Shown: in pieces, positions 42,026 through 51,580 of the stretch
Layout: every line of letters starts with the position of its first letter
Position numbering within the stretch: position 1 is the first letter of the stretch
Assembly: GCF_007066085.1 (NCBI RefSeq)
Contig: NZ_CP041405.1
Span: forward strand, 372,001-436,000
DNA: 64,000 bases
Direction: 5' to 3'
From: Paenibacillus thiaminolyticus
Lineage (GTDB): Bacteria > Bacillota > Bacilli > Paenibacillales > Paenibacillaceae
Notes under the pieces: generated by a model
What the model was told of the DNA's origin: nothing
Database searches by the model: none
Seen by the model: the letters and a program-made list of their open reading frames with translations, nothing else
Position numbers and translations under genes: made by a program

Positions 42026-42808
42026 ATGCGCGAGAAAATAGACGATGTGAACACCACTGGCGGTATTATCGAAAGCTTTCATACCATTAATAATCTCAGA
42101 TTGTATAGTAAATCTTCACGGAAGGGCAAACCTAACGTCATCTTCATCGCCGGATTAGGCGATAGCTCCGAGACATGGAACGAGGTCCAGCACCGGATGG
42201 CGCAGGTAACGTCTACCTTGTCTTATGACAGGGCAGGCGTTGGCAGGAGCGAAGCGGCGCCCGTGCCGCGGACTTGCCTGGATCTGGCCGAGGAACTGTC
42301 CGCGTTGCTGGCGGCGATTGATATGGAACCGCCCTATCTGCTGGTGGGTCATTCTTTTGGGGGCTTGGTCGCCCGATTGTATGCCAGCCTATATCCGCAG
42401 ACCGTCTGTGGCATCGTCTTGGTGGATGCCGCGCCCGAATTTAAGGAGCTAGCCTATGAAAAGGTGCTGCCCAAGCATCTGATAGCCGGAAACCGGGAAT
42501 ATTACGAGAATCCAATGGTGAACCGGGAGAAGATCGATAAGGTCGAGAGTTACCGCCAGGTCGCCGAGCATGCCCGGACAAGCAGCATTCCTCTCGCCAT
42601 TATTACAAGGGGCTTGCCTGACAGCGGGGAGGACTGGCCAGCTCGAGCCATATTGGCCGTGGAGCAGAAGCTGCAAGCCGAATTCATGCGATGGTCCACA
42701 TCAAGCAAGCAGCGAATAGCCTGCCGCAGCGGGCATGATATTCATCATGACGAACCGGATATTGTCATTGAAGAGATATTGATTATGCTGAAGGGGATGG
42801 GGAATTGA
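42026..42808 (+). CDS. Alpha/beta hydrolase
   Basis: 260 residues. The oxyanion segment is FIAGLGDSSETWNEV, the nucleophile elbow GHSFGG holds the catalytic Ser, an Asp lies in VLVDAAPEF or ITRGLPDSGED, and the His is in SGHDIHHDEP. Substrate unknown; the short cap region suits a small ester or lactone. GGAGAAAGGAAA precedes the ATG. It is coupled to the DUF2785 gene, whose TTG start overlaps its stop. Confidence 0.9.
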   Translation: MREKIDDVNTTGGIIESFHTINNLRLYSKSSRKGKPNVIFIAGLGDSSETWNEVQHRMAQVTSTLSYDRAGVGRSEAAPVPRTCLDLAEELSALLAAIDMEPPYLLVGHSFGGLVARLYASLYPQTVCGIVLVDAAPEFKELAYEKVLPKHLIAGNREYYENPMVNREKIDKVESYRQVAEHARTSSIPLAIITRGLPDSGEDWPARAILAVEQKLQAEFMRWSTSSKQRIACRSGHDIHHDEPDIVIEEILIMLKGMGN

Positions 42809-43653
42809 GCGAGCAAAGGATGACATTCATGAGGATCCTGCAACGGATTCAGAAGGAGGATTACCGGCTTCGCGAAGGCGAGCGGCTCCAAGATGTTGCT
42901 GCTCTCATGCTGCAATACATCGGCGATCCGGATCCGGAATTACGGGATGACCTCATCTATTCGACATTTTATCACTGGATAATCAAGAAGAAGTCGTTCA
43001 CGGAAGCGGAGCTGCGCAGCCTATTGACCGTGCTTACGGATGATCGGCATTTATTCTATCATATCGGCAGCGAGGGCGACTCAACTGTATTTACGCGGTC
43101 ATTCTCAGTCTTGCCGATCGCGCTGATTGTGCGGCGCCACAAGCAGGAGCCATTTCTGGATCTTGCGGAATTCCAGCATGTGATGCATTCATTAATTCGC
43201 TATGTGCAGGAGGAGAAGGATCTGCGCGGCTATGTGAATGAAGGAGGCTGGGCTCATAGCGCCGCCCACGCGGCGGATGCTTTGACGGAATTGGTGCAGT
43301 GTCCGGAATGTGATGCAGAGGGACGGCTGAAGGTTCTTGCCGCCGTTCAAGGAATGCTGCATAACGGGAGCCATATTTTTAACGAGGAGGAGGATGAGCG
43401 GATTGCCTGCATCGTGGATACGATCATAGACCAGGAGCTGCTTCCTCCGCAGGAGATCGAACGCTGGATAACCGGTCTGGCCGAATGCGGCAGTTGGTCG
43501 AGAGCCCGCAGTAACAGATTCGCCCAAGTGAACAGCAAAAACTTGGTGCGCTGCCTTTATTTCAGAAGAAAGCGGGAATGCAGGAATGGTCTTGCACCTG
43601 TGCTGGTTGCCGCCGAAGCGCAATTGAACTGGTTTGCCGCCACCGCCCGATAA
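42805..43653 (+). CDS. DUF2785 family protein
   Basis: 282 residues, all-helical. GGWAHSAAHAADALTELVQ is the family landmark, with YSTFYHWIIKKKSFT and VLTDDRHLFYHIG upstream. It starts at TTG 42805 overlapping the hydrolase stop; ATG 42820 is an alternative. The function of DUF2785 is not known to me. A terminator overlaps its last codons. Confidence 0.85.
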   Translation: MSEQRMTFMRILQRIQKEDYRLREGERLQDVAALMLQYIGDPDPELRDDLIYSTFYHWIIKKKSFTEAELRSLLTVLTDDRHLFYHIGSEGDSTVFTRSFSVLPIALIVRRHKQEPFLDLAEFQHVMHSLIRYVQEEKDLRGYVNEGGWAHSAAHAADALTELVQCPECDAEGRLKVLAAVQGMLHNGSHIFNEEEDERIACIVDTIIDQELLPPQEIERWITGLAECGSWSRARSNRFAQVNSKNLVRCLYFRRKRECRNGLAPVLVAAEAQLNWFAATAR

Positions 43654-43669
43654 GGGCGGTGTTTTTTTT
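43641..43669 (+). terminator. Terminator overlapping the DUF2785 stop
   Basis: CACCGCCC-GATAA-GGGCGGTG followed by eight T; the loop contains the TAA stop codon. Confidence 0.92.
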
Positions 43670-43818
43670 GATCGCGGAGCACTGATCATGTATCGCGCTC
43701 ACGTATAACGCTCACGAATCCATACTGAAAATTACCATGGCTGAATATGACTTTCGGAAGGATGATTACCGCCCGGCCTCGATAAAATAAATGTATCTTC
43801 AGTAAAGGGGAACCGTTC

Positions 43819-44388
43819 ATGTGGATAAAATCGTTAGTCTTATCCATCTGGAATGTCATTGATCCGATCTATTATGCGTGCACCCGGCTGAAATGCATTG
43901 TGCAGCAAGACGGGAAGCGGAGCGCATTTCGAGTCAGGCTTACGTCCTTCCGCGGCAAAAGGGTGCTTCTCTCCGATGGAACCCTGATCACAAGAGGCGA
44001 TACCTTGTTAAAGATTCATTTGCATAATGTCCTTCTGTTGAACAACATGCTGTTGATCAAGGGCGAGCTTCGAAAGGGAAAATTTTTGTACCGTATCATT
44101 GAAAAATCGCTGCCTGACCTTGCCCACTATGTGCGGAATCATCCCAAAAAAGAGGAGATTAAAGGAATTATCGGGATAACGATGTTAAACCGGGGAGCAA
44201 GCGGATTAGGATTTGAGACGATACCGATCAACAGCGCCGTCTATAAAGGGCTCAAATATGTAACCATGACGCCGATCTACTTCTTTTCCGCGAGCGATCC
44301 CGTCAAACATATCAAAAAACAAACGCCTGCTTATTTATTCATGTCAAAACATGCATTGCTGGAAAGATACGGGGCACCCAAAACGTAG
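43819..44388 (+). CDS. ykoP: YkoP-like protein
   Basis: 189 residues, soluble or membrane-associated. Recognised by similarity to YkoP of Bacillus: WNVIDPIYYACTRLKCI, VRLTSFRGKRVLLSDGTLI, and YFFSASDPVKHIKKQ. Function unknown. Homologues of YkoQ and YkoN follow here as in B. subtilis, although orientation differs. A bidirectional terminator separates it from the convergent ykoQ. Confidence 0.7.
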   Translation: MWIKSLVLSIWNVIDPIYYACTRLKCIVQQDGKRSAFRVRLTSFRGKRVLLSDGTLITRGDTLLKIHLHNVLLLNNMLLIKGELRKGKFLYRIIEKSLPDLAHYVRNHPKKEEIKGIIGITMLNRGASGLGFETIPINSAVYKGLKYVTMTPIYFFSASDPVKHIKKQTPAYLFMSKHALLERYGAPKT

Positions 44389-44408
44389 TCTTGCTTCGTC
44401 ATGGAAAA

Positions 44409-44441
44409 AGACTCTGATGGCTACATGGCCGCCAGAGTCTG
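44409..44441 (-). terminator. Bidirectional terminator between ykoP and ykoQ
   Basis: AGACTCTGATGGC pairs with GCCGCCAGAGTCT; on the minus strand it is followed by TTTTTCC. The stem overlaps the last codons of ykoQ. Confidence 0.85.
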
Positions 44442-45290
44442 TTCTTGTTGTATTCGCGATGCGGATGATGCCAGCGGCAAGCGATGGATCGTGATTTCAG
44501 GCCGGCTGCCAACGCGAATATTGACTCCGGTCTGACCCAAGCCCTCACTGATATAGAATGGCTTCCCGTCATGGACATGCAGCCCTTTAATCATATTCAT
44601 GCCGACAAGCTCGCCCATAGCCGCCAAATGATACGGCTTCGGCCAATGAATTTGTCCTCCATGAAAATGACCGGACAGCAAATAATCAAATGAATATCGT
44701 CTCATCTTCAGCACAATATTCGGATCATGCGTAAGCACAAGGCGGTATCCATTCCCGATTCCATGGAAGGAAGCCGCGAGATCGCTCCGTTCCGTGCTGG
44801 CATCATCAATCCCGATAATATTCAGCCGCGTTCCGTTAATGTCAATGACGTCATTCTCGTTCCGCAGCGTTGTACAACCGTTCTGCTCTAAGGTTTGCTG
44901 TAAAGAAGCAAAGTTTGCCCCCTTCAGCACATAATCATGATTCCCGAACACCGCGTACATGCCGTATTTCGGTCTCAGGCGGTTCAGCACTTTCAGATAG
45001 GGAACCAGCTTCGGTATGGAGCGCGGCCGATCGAGAAAATCGCCGGTAAGCGCGATGAGATCAATCTGTTCATCTGTGAGCCTGTCGAATAGTTGATTCG
45101 CCGTAATCGAAATGTTCTCCAGATGCATGTCCGATAAATGAAGCACATGAATGTCCTGTCCGGACCGATTCTGTGCGCCGCTCGCCAAGCTGATCTTATT
45201 CATATTTACTTGCTGCGTATTCAGATAAGCTTTATATAAAAGGCATGCCAGCATAGCCAAGGTAATTGTGATAAACCCAAATAATAGCAT
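44421..45290 (-). CDS. ykoQ: Membrane-anchored metallophosphoesterase, YkoQ-like
   Basis: 289 residues with one N-terminal membrane helix (LLFGFITITLAMLACLLY). Calcineurin-type metal motifs are present: VLHLSDMHLENIS, LTGDFLDRP, VFGNHDYVLK, LTHDPN and SGHFHGGQ. Related enzymes (YaeI/LpxH type) hydrolyse phospholipid or nucleotide phosphoesters. Its gene neighbourhood with a diacylglycerol-glycosyltransferase-like enzyme suggests lipid or envelope work. Confidence 0.88.
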   Translation of the reverse strand: MLLFGFITITLAMLACLLYKAYLNTQQVNMNKISLASGAQNRSGQDIHVLHLSDMHLENISITANQLFDRLTDEQIDLIALTGDFLDRPRSIPKLVPYLKVLNRLRPKYGMYAVFGNHDYVLKGANFASLQQTLEQNGCTTLRNENDVIDINGTRLNIIGIDDASTERSDLAASFHGIGNGYRLVLTHDPNIVLKMRRYSFDYLLSGHFHGGQIHWPKPYHLAAMGELVGMNMIKGLHVHDGKPFYISEGLGQTGVNIRVGSRPEITIHRLPLASSASRIQQEQTLAAM

Positions 45291-45462
45291 AGCTTAAAAC
45301 TCCTTTCTATATACCAGTATATAAAAATCGGCAGGTCCATGTCTGCGGTAATTCATGGAGCGGGGCTGTACTCCGAGTTCGAATCAGGGCTTCATGTATG
45401 ACGGCAGGTGATTTCGCGCAAATTATACATTCAAGAGGAAGCTTGGTATGCGGAGGATTCAC

Positions 45463-46572
45463 ATGGCCACAAAAGTTCTGTTACTGCCGTTTTTGCAAAT
45501 CAAAATGGGACATCACCAAGCGGCCGATGCGCTGGTGGAGCATTTGACAGCGATCGATCCGTCCATCGAATGCGAAATCATTGATATTTTAGACTACAGC
45601 TACGGCAGCCGTGTGGAAGGTTTGGTTTCTTCCGTTTATTTGAAATGGATTCACTTCCTTCCGGTCACTTACAGCTGGATGTACCGCAAAAACTGCGGCG
45701 GCCAGCTCCACAACAAGAGGCGCTATCGGCTGTATGAGATGATTTTTTTGAAAGCGATGCAAAAATTGATACGGGAAAAGCAGCCGGATTGCATCCTGTG
45801 CACTCATGCTCTGCCGTCTTACTTGCTTGACCGATTGAAATGCAACGGACTGCTTGCCATTCCGGTCATCAATGTGTATACCGATTTTTTTGTCAATGAT
45901 GTGTGGGGGAGGGACGGCATCGATTATCATTTCGTTCCGGATGCGCATGTCAAGGCTTGGTTGACGAGCCGTTCCGTTCAAGCCGAGCATATTTTCGTAA
46001 CCGGCATACCGCTGCATCCCCAATTCACCGCCCCGCGTCCGCAACGGAAGCAAGCGAATTCCGACATCACGGTATTGATTACAGGGGGAAATCTCGGCAC
46101 CGGGGTCATGAAATCGATGTGCCGCGCTATCGGGAAGACAGAGGGAGTGCGTTATATCGTATTGTGCGGGAAGAACAAAGCTCTCTATCGCCACCTGAAG
46201 AAGAAAAACTGCCCCAACATTGTTCCGATGCCCTATGTTGAATCGAGAGCGGAAATGAATGATTTATATAATCAAGCCGACGCGATACTGACCAAGCCGG
46301 GGGGAGTAACGATTAGCGAATGTCTGTATAAAAAAGTGCCGATTTTCGTCTACCATGCCTTGCCCGGACAGGAAGAAATCAATCTGCTGCGTCTGCTGCA
46401 CCAACAATTGATCGTTCATGTGAAGGATTGGGAAGAAGAGACGATGGACATGCAAGTCAAGCTGTTATGGAATAACCCGATGATAGAGCGTCTGACGGCA
46501 CAAATGAATGACTACGGCCGGCAAATCTCGGATTTGAGAACAACGCTTCGTCATGTGCTCAAGCTGCCGTAG
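45463..46572 (+). CDS. ykoN: MGDG synthase-family glycosyltransferase, YkoN-like
   Basis: 369 residues, GT28/MGDG-synthase type. The N-terminal LPFLQIKMGHHQAADALVEH binds diacylglycerol-type acceptors in relatives; YTDFFVNDVWGRDGIDYHFV and the nucleotide-sugar motif ITGGNLGTGVM-ADAILTKPGGVTISECL follow. It probably adds a sugar to a lipid or sporulation-related acceptor. GGAGG is 6 nt before ATG 45463; a frame extension to 45448 has no better site. Confidence 0.82.
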   Translation: MATKVLLLPFLQIKMGHHQAADALVEHLTAIDPSIECEIIDILDYSYGSRVEGLVSSVYLKWIHFLPVTYSWMYRKNCGGQLHNKRRYRLYEMIFLKAMQKLIREKQPDCILCTHALPSYLLDRLKCNGLLAIPVINVYTDFFVNDVWGRDGIDYHFVPDAHVKAWLTSRSVQAEHIFVTGIPLHPQFTAPRPQRKQANSDITVLITGGNLGTGVMKSMCRAIGKTEGVRYIVLCGKNKALYRHLKKKNCPNIVPMPYVESRAEMNDLYNQADAILTKPGGVTISECLYKKVPIFVYHALPGQEEINLLRLLHQQLIVHVKDWEEETMDMQVKLLWNNPMIERLTAQMNDYGRQISDLRTTLRHVLKLP

Positions 46573-46691
46573 TATGAACAGGAGTTGGAATGCAAGAGTT
46601 GATGCGGCGTCCCCAAAGAGTTGGTGTTGGTGAATTGTCATGATCATTTATATAATAGATTCGTAAATAATGTTGAACCGAGAAGTGGAGC

Positions 46692-46937
46692 ATGAGCAAA
46701 ATATTAGTGATTGAAGATGATTTTGATATTCAGGAATTGATAACAGAGTTTATGAACGCTCAAAATTACAAGATCGATGTGGCGAACGATGGGGTGGAAG
46801 GAGTTCGATTATTCCAGAATAACGAGTATGATCTCGTTCTGCTGGAAGCCGCATTAAGAAGAGGGAACGCAACCGCTGCGGGGATTCTCCGGTGCAACGA
46901 AGTTACGCTGAATAAGGTCGGGTTTACGGTAAGATGA
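46692..46937 (+). pseudogene. Internally deleted response regulator
   Basis: The first ~52 codons are the start of a receiver domain (MSKILVIEDDFDIQELITEF, up to NNEYDLVLLE). This then jumps into what resembles the linker and start of a DNA-binding domain (AALRRGNATAAGILRCNEVT) and stops at codon 81. The phosphorylation site context and the rest of the receiver are missing. It is followed directly by a fragment of an unrelated gene. Confidence 0.75.
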
Positions 46938-47112
46938 GCGAATCCCTCAGCTGAAGAGGATGCTTGAGGAAGCGGGGAAAACTAGCCTTGCGGATGCGAA
47001 AATTTTAAGAATCGCCATGGAAGAAGTACAAGCATTCATGAGCGGACAGAAGCCGGCGGAAGAAGTGAGCAAGCTGATTCAGAACAGAGTACTGACCTAT
47101 TTGAATGAATAA
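46933..47112 (+). pseudogene. C-terminal fragment of an ABC solute-binding protein
   Basis: Sixty codons ending in a natural stop read RIPQLKRMLEEAGKTSLADA, KILRIAMEEVQAFMSGQKPA and LIQNRVLTYLNE, the helical C-terminus of family 1 sugar-binding proteins. No start or N-terminal domain precedes it; the end of the response-regulator remnant overlaps in another frame. Confidence 0.7.
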
Positions 47113-47170
47113 ACTGCGGCATCGGGGAGCCGGTCATATATTGCAAAAAGCCGCATTGCACCACTTCCGT

Positions 47171-47448
47171 AGACACGCCTATCCGGTAAGCGAAATCTGC
47201 AAAACTGAACGATTTCTACACCTATTCGCTAAGCGAAATCCTGTGAAAGTACAGCAATTCGATATGGACGACTTTACCAGAAAAGGAATCCTGCAAAACT
47301 GCAGGAATTTCACCCGTTTCGCTTCGACTTGAAGCAAAAGGACCTAAAATGATGTAGATTTGCAGCAATTCCCCGGGATGTGGACTCATTGAGCCGAAAT
47401 TCCTGTAAAATAGCAGCAATTCACACCACACGTTCAAGCCCCAGGAGG
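47171..47448 (-). repeat. Dispersed repeat R1, copy 2 (278 bp, inverted)
   Basis: Inverted relative to 22149-22426 and of identical length. It is flanked by AGCCGCATT on the left (47149-47157) and right (47467-47475), which could be a target duplication or two arms of a terminator. No gene is seen in 47113-47591. Confidence 0.8.
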
Positions 47449-47466
47449 CCCTTCGGGTTTTCCACC

Positions 47467-47494
47467 AGCCGCATTAATGCGGCTTTTTTGTGCT
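47467..47494 (+). terminator. Terminator next to repeat R1 copy 2
   Basis: AGCCGCATTAATGCGGCT, an 18-bp palindrome, followed by TTTTTT. Confidence 0.8.
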
Positions 47495-47591
47495 GCCGGC
47501 AGCGTTCCGGGAATCCGTTCACGCTGCCGGAGGCTATTTGACGGGAGAATTTGCCGTGATGACGCCAACATGCCGGGTAGATAATGGAGCT

Positions 47592-48527
47592 CTATCGGGA
47601 GTGAGCCTCCTGAAGTGCCGCCTCTTCCCTCTGCGGCTTCCGGAATAACTGCTGCAGGCTGTCCCAATTAACAAGCACGGTACCTGCAATGACGGTGACG
47701 GCACCGATTCCTGTAAGCCAGGTAACCGACTCTCCATATAGCAGGACACCGATGACAATGGCGACCAACGGGGATACATACAGCCAGGTAGAGGCGAAGA
47801 CAGGACCCGTCTTGGCTACCAGCCAGTAGAACAGGCTGTGCCCGATCATCGAACCGATAATGATCAGGTAGAGCAGGGAGCCGAGCGCTTGCGCGGACAG
47901 CAGGCTCTGGAAGTGCCACGGCTCTGTGCAAGCAGACAGCAACAGCAGCAGTAAGCCGCCATAGATCATCTGCGCAGCGTTAAGCGCGATTGGCGACACC
48001 TCCGGGAAACGCTGCGTAACGCGCTTGGAGTACACCGCGCCCCATGAATAGAACACTTCGCCAGCAATAATGACAATGCTGCCAATGAGCAGCCCGAGAC
48101 TGGCGGATAACGTCATGCTTGGCCAGATGATAAGGAAGATTCCGAATAATCCGACAAGGCAGCCAAGCAGAGAACGGCCGGCCGGCTTTTGGCGCAGCAT
48201 GATCATTTGCAGCACCAGAATCATCATCGGCCCTGTGGCCGATAAGACGGCAGCGACACCGGAATCGACATATTGCTCGCCCCAATACAAGGCGGCAAAG
48301 GTGCCGAAAGTGAGCCCGATACCGGTAAGCAGCATATCTTTATGCAGCAGGAGCGAAAGCCTGGCTTTTTTCCTCCACACCATCCAGCCGAATAACAGCA
48401 CCCCCGCGATGAAGAATCGGATTCCTGCCGATAAAAACGGCGGGGCAGAGACATCGACACCGATTTTGATGGCGAGAAAAGTCGTGCCAAAGATAAGACA
48501 GACAAGTAAGTAATTCAAGATGATCAT
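47592..48527 (-). CDS. EamA/DMT family transporter
   Basis: 311 residues with ten hydrophobic segments in two EamA repeats (LLVCLIFGTTFLAIKIGVDV and VFYSWGAVYSKRVTQRFPEV). GGAGGAGCACTC precedes ATG 48527. It is divergent from a MocR-type regulator, an arrangement seen also for YcxC/YcxD of B. subtilis. Probably exports an amino-acid-like or amine metabolite. Confidence 0.88.
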   Translation of the reverse strand: MIILNYLLVCLIFGTTFLAIKIGVDVSAPPFLSAGIRFFIAGVLLFGWMVWRKKARLSLLLHKDMLLTGIGLTFGTFAALYWGEQYVDSGVAAVLSATGPMMILVLQMIMLRQKPAGRSLLGCLVGLFGIFLIIWPSMTLSASLGLLIGSIVIIAGEVFYSWGAVYSKRVTQRFPEVSPIALNAAQMIYGGLLLLLLSACTEPWHFQSLLSAQALGSLLYLIIIGSMIGHSLFYWLVAKTGPVFASTWLYVSPLVAIVIGVLLYGESVTWLTGIGAVTVIAGTVLVNWDSLQQLFRKPQREEAALQEAHSR

Positions 48528-48676
48528 GAGTGCTCCTCCTTTTCCCATCATCATATACGGACAGGAATAGAACAGATGCATGCCAATAGAACAGACGGAA
48601 GCGGATTGGGGTACAATACTATTGAGAAGTCTTGTCTGTACAGACTTTCGAACAACCTCGACAGGGGGCCGGCTGC

Positions 48677-50083
48677 ATGCTTTTTAGACAAGTGTACGAT
48701 CACATCATAACGCGAATGGAACGGGGGGAATGGAACGCACATGACAAGCTTCCTTCGATTCGCTGCCTTGCCCTTGAATTGAGGGTGAACCGGCTGACGG
48801 TACTCAAAGCCTACCAACTGCTTAAGCAGAACGGAAAAGCATATGTAAAGGAGAAATCGGGGTATTATGTCTGCCCCGAAGCCGGAAGCCAGGTTGCTGA
48901 CGGGCATGATGAGCCACTGACGGCCGTTTCCTCCGCGATGCAGTTGAACAGCAAGCTGTCCGACATTCATAAGATAACGGCTTCCTATCAATTTTCCCAA
49001 GCGGTAATCGATCCGAATTTACTGCCGAATCTGTTTCTATCCGAGTATGTGAAGAAGGTATTTGACATCTACCCGAAACTAATGGGGACCTATTCCACCC
49101 CACAGGGTGATGAAGAGCTGCGTGAATTCCTTTGTCAGTATCTCAAGCGCCATTTCCGGATTCATCTGCAACCAAGCGAGGTGTTGATCACGACAGGCTC
49201 GCAGCAAGCGATCGATCTGGTTGGCAGAATCTTCATCCGCCCTCTGGATGCGATCTTGGTGGAGCAGCCGACATACAGCGCGGCCCTTGATATATTCCGG
49301 GCACAGGGAGCCAGATTGATTCCCGTAGCGATTTCTCCGGAAGGCTATGATCTGGACGCGGTCGAAATGCTGATGAAGCAGCAACGGCCTCGATTCTTCT
49401 ACATGAACCCGACTTTCCATAATCCAACGGGCTACACATTGCCAACCAATCAACGCAAGCAACTGGTGGAACTGGCCGAACGGTATCGTTGCGTGCTCAT
49501 CGAAGACGACGCGTTTTACGATATCTATTTTGATGAACGTCCGCCGCAGCCCTTATTCACGTATGATACCGAAGGATGGGTCGTATATCTCCGCAGCTTC
49601 AGCAAATATGTGGCGCCAGGCTTGCGGATATGCGCCGTATTTGGACGCAAGCCGGTCATTGACCCTCTAATTGCGGCCAAGGCGCTGGCTGATAACGGAA
49701 CGCCGTTAGTGACGCAGAAAATATTTTTGCATTATTTTCAGTCGGAACGGATGCAGCAGCATCTGGAAAAATTGCGCATTGCTCTGCAGATTAGAAGAGA
49801 CATTATGGAGGGAGAACTGGCCGCGGCGCCTATCGATTGGCGATGGACCAGTCCCAAAGGGGGGCTTAATATATGGCTTCAGCTTCCAGATACCGTTCCG
49901 GCGGCCGCGTTATTTCACGAGAGCTTACGGCAGTCCATTTCCTTCGTTCCCGGTCACATCTGCGATCCGCTACATGACATGCAATCGTGGATTCGGCTAT
50001 GTTATTCCTTGGTGAATGAAGAGCAATTGCATGTTGGCGTTCAACGGCTGGCGGATATTGCGCAGCGCATCCAGAAGCGGTGA
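48677..50083 (+). CDS. MocR-type regulator (GntR HTH fused to aminotransferase-like domain)
   Basis: 468 residues. The N-terminal GntR winged helix is LFRQVYDHIITRMERGEWNA-LPSIRCLALELRVNRLTVLK. The rest is a fold-type I PLP domain: EVLITTGSQQAIDLVGRIF, MNPTFHNPTGYTLP, ALIEDDAFYDIYF-like, and the PLP Lys in RSFSKYVAPGLR. It is a ligand-sensing regulator, not a metabolic aminotransferase. ATG 48677 has AGGGGG 9-10 nt upstream. Likely regulates the divergent EamA gene. Confidence 0.92.
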   Translation: MLFRQVYDHIITRMERGEWNAHDKLPSIRCLALELRVNRLTVLKAYQLLKQNGKAYVKEKSGYYVCPEAGSQVADGHDEPLTAVSSAMQLNSKLSDIHKITASYQFSQAVIDPNLLPNLFLSEYVKKVFDIYPKLMGTYSTPQGDEELREFLCQYLKRHFRIHLQPSEVLITTGSQQAIDLVGRIFIRPLDAILVEQPTYSAALDIFRAQGARLIPVAISPEGYDLDAVEMLMKQQRPRFFYMNPTFHNPTGYTLPTNQRKQLVELAERYRCVLIEDDAFYDIYFDERPPQPLFTYDTEGWVVYLRSFSKYVAPGLRICAVFGRKPVIDPLIAAKALADNGTPLVTQKIFLHYFQSERMQQHLEKLRIALQIRRDIMEGELAAAPIDWRWTSPKGGLNIWLQLPDTVPAAALFHESLRQSISFVPGHICDPLHDMQSWIRLCYSLVNEEQLHVGVQRLADIAQRIQKR

Positions 50084-50281
50084 CCGGCTAATCCATTCTT
50101 CTGTGAACAGATTGTCAGTTATCTGGAATCTTGTTATAATGCTTGATATGCTTTAACCCCCTATAAGATAAAAGGTGAACTGTTATGCTCTTATTTTCCA
50201 GATTGTGCAAATGCAAACCCCCGATCCCGTAATTTCTTTGCCGCGAATCGAGATTTTCGAATTTATAGGGGGATATTCGCA

Positions 50282-51469
50282 GTGCAAAGAAAAATCTCAA
50301 CGCCATCATTATGGTTGCTCATTTGTTTAGTCGGTTTTCCGCAAATTAGCGAAACGATATATACGCCGTCCTTGCCGGATATCGCTAATCATCTGCAGGC
50401 AAGCGGCAACATGATTCAACTGACGCTTAGCATTTACTTCTTTGGTTTCGCCTGCGGCGTATTTTGCTGGGGAAGGCTCTCGGATTCCATCGGGCGGCGA
50501 CCCGCATTGCTGTGGGGAATCTTCGTCTATGGAGCCGGAAGCTTGGGCTGTTATCTGTCTCCTTCTGCTGAATGGTTATTGGTAAGCCGCTTCATCCAGG
50601 CCTTTGGCGCCAGTACCGGTTCCGTCGTGACTCAGACCATTTTGCGGGAGAGTATCGATGGAGCCAAGCGTCATGCCGTGTTTGCTCAAATTTCCGCAGT
50701 GCTGGCCTTCACGCCTGCAATCGGGCCCTTGATTGGCGGATGGGTGGATCAAGCGCTTGGTTTCCGGGCGGTGTTCGCCACACTGGTTGTGATGAGCATT
50801 GCTATCTTTATGTACACGCTGGCGGCTCTGCCTGAGACACGAGTGTCCGCCGCGGCGAAGGTGAGCACATTGGCGGTAGCCAAGCGCCTCGCGTCGGACG
50901 GAAGGATATGGGCCTTTGGTTTTCTTATCGGTGCCACCAATGGGATATTGTTCAGCTACTATGCCGAAGCGCCATTCATTTTAATTGACTTTTTTCGGAT
51001 GACCCCGGGGATGTTCGGCTTTTTCGGTATTTTGGTCGCGATGTCTTCCATATTCGGGGCGATGTTGTCGAAAAAACTGGTCGCCAGCTTTCCGGCAGAA
51101 CGAATTATCCTGATGGGTTGTACCGTGACGGCTGTCGGAGCTATATGCCTTACGGGACTGGCTCTATATGGAATAAGCCCGTCCGCTATTTTTTTGGTTC
51201 TTATGGCCGCCTGCATTTTTATCCTTTTGCTAGGGATAGGCATGGCGATTCCGAACTGCCTGAGCCTGGCGCTCGTCCGATATGGCGATGTGCTTGGTAC
51301 GGCAGGCGCGATATTCGGATTAGGTTACTATGTGGTGGTGAGCCTGATTACGAGCGGCATGAGTTACTTGCATAATGATTCCTTGGTCACGATGCCCGCG
51401 TATTTTCTCGTACTGGCTCTTATGATGATCCTTGTCAGCCGCAGGGTGGCGAGACCCAGAACGAAGTAA
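50282..51469 (+). CDS. MFS multidrug efflux transporter, Bcr/CflA type
   Basis: 395 residues, twelve membrane segments. ETIYTPSLPDIANHL at the start, GRLSDSIGRRPALLWG (MFS motif A) and SRFIQAFGASTGSVVTQTIL (motif C region) place it with Bcr/CflA drug-proton antiporters. GTG start with GGGGG 10 nt upstream. It stands alone. The intergenic 50084-50281 shows no other gene. Confidence 0.9.
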   Translation: MQRKISTPSLWLLICLVGFPQISETIYTPSLPDIANHLQASGNMIQLTLSIYFFGFACGVFCWGRLSDSIGRRPALLWGIFVYGAGSLGCYLSPSAEWLLVSRFIQAFGASTGSVVTQTILRESIDGAKRHAVFAQISAVLAFTPAIGPLIGGWVDQALGFRAVFATLVVMSIAIFMYTLAALPETRVSAAAKVSTLAVAKRLASDGRIWAFGFLIGATNGILFSYYAEAPFILIDFFRMTPGMFGFFGILVAMSSIFGAMLSKKLVASFPAERIILMGCTVTAVGAICLTGLALYGISPSAIFLVLMAACIFILLLGIGMAIPNCLSLALVRYGDVLGTAGAIFGLGYYVVVSLITSGMSYLHNDSLVTMPAYFLVLALMMILVSRRVARPRTK

Positions 51470-51580
51470 CTTGGGGAGTTTGAATAAGTAACGAAGAAGG
51501 GGCTGTTTCATAAGCCGTTTTGTACCACCTGCAGGTTGGCCGGAAAATTCAAAAAAAGCTGAGTTAGGGTTTACATTTTT

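Noticed and set aside
47149..47475. AGCCGCATT 9-mers as proof of transposition of R1 copy 2
   Set aside because: The right 9-mer is one arm of a palindromic terminator and the left one can pair with GCGGC nearby, so the match may be terminator structure; kept only as a possibility.
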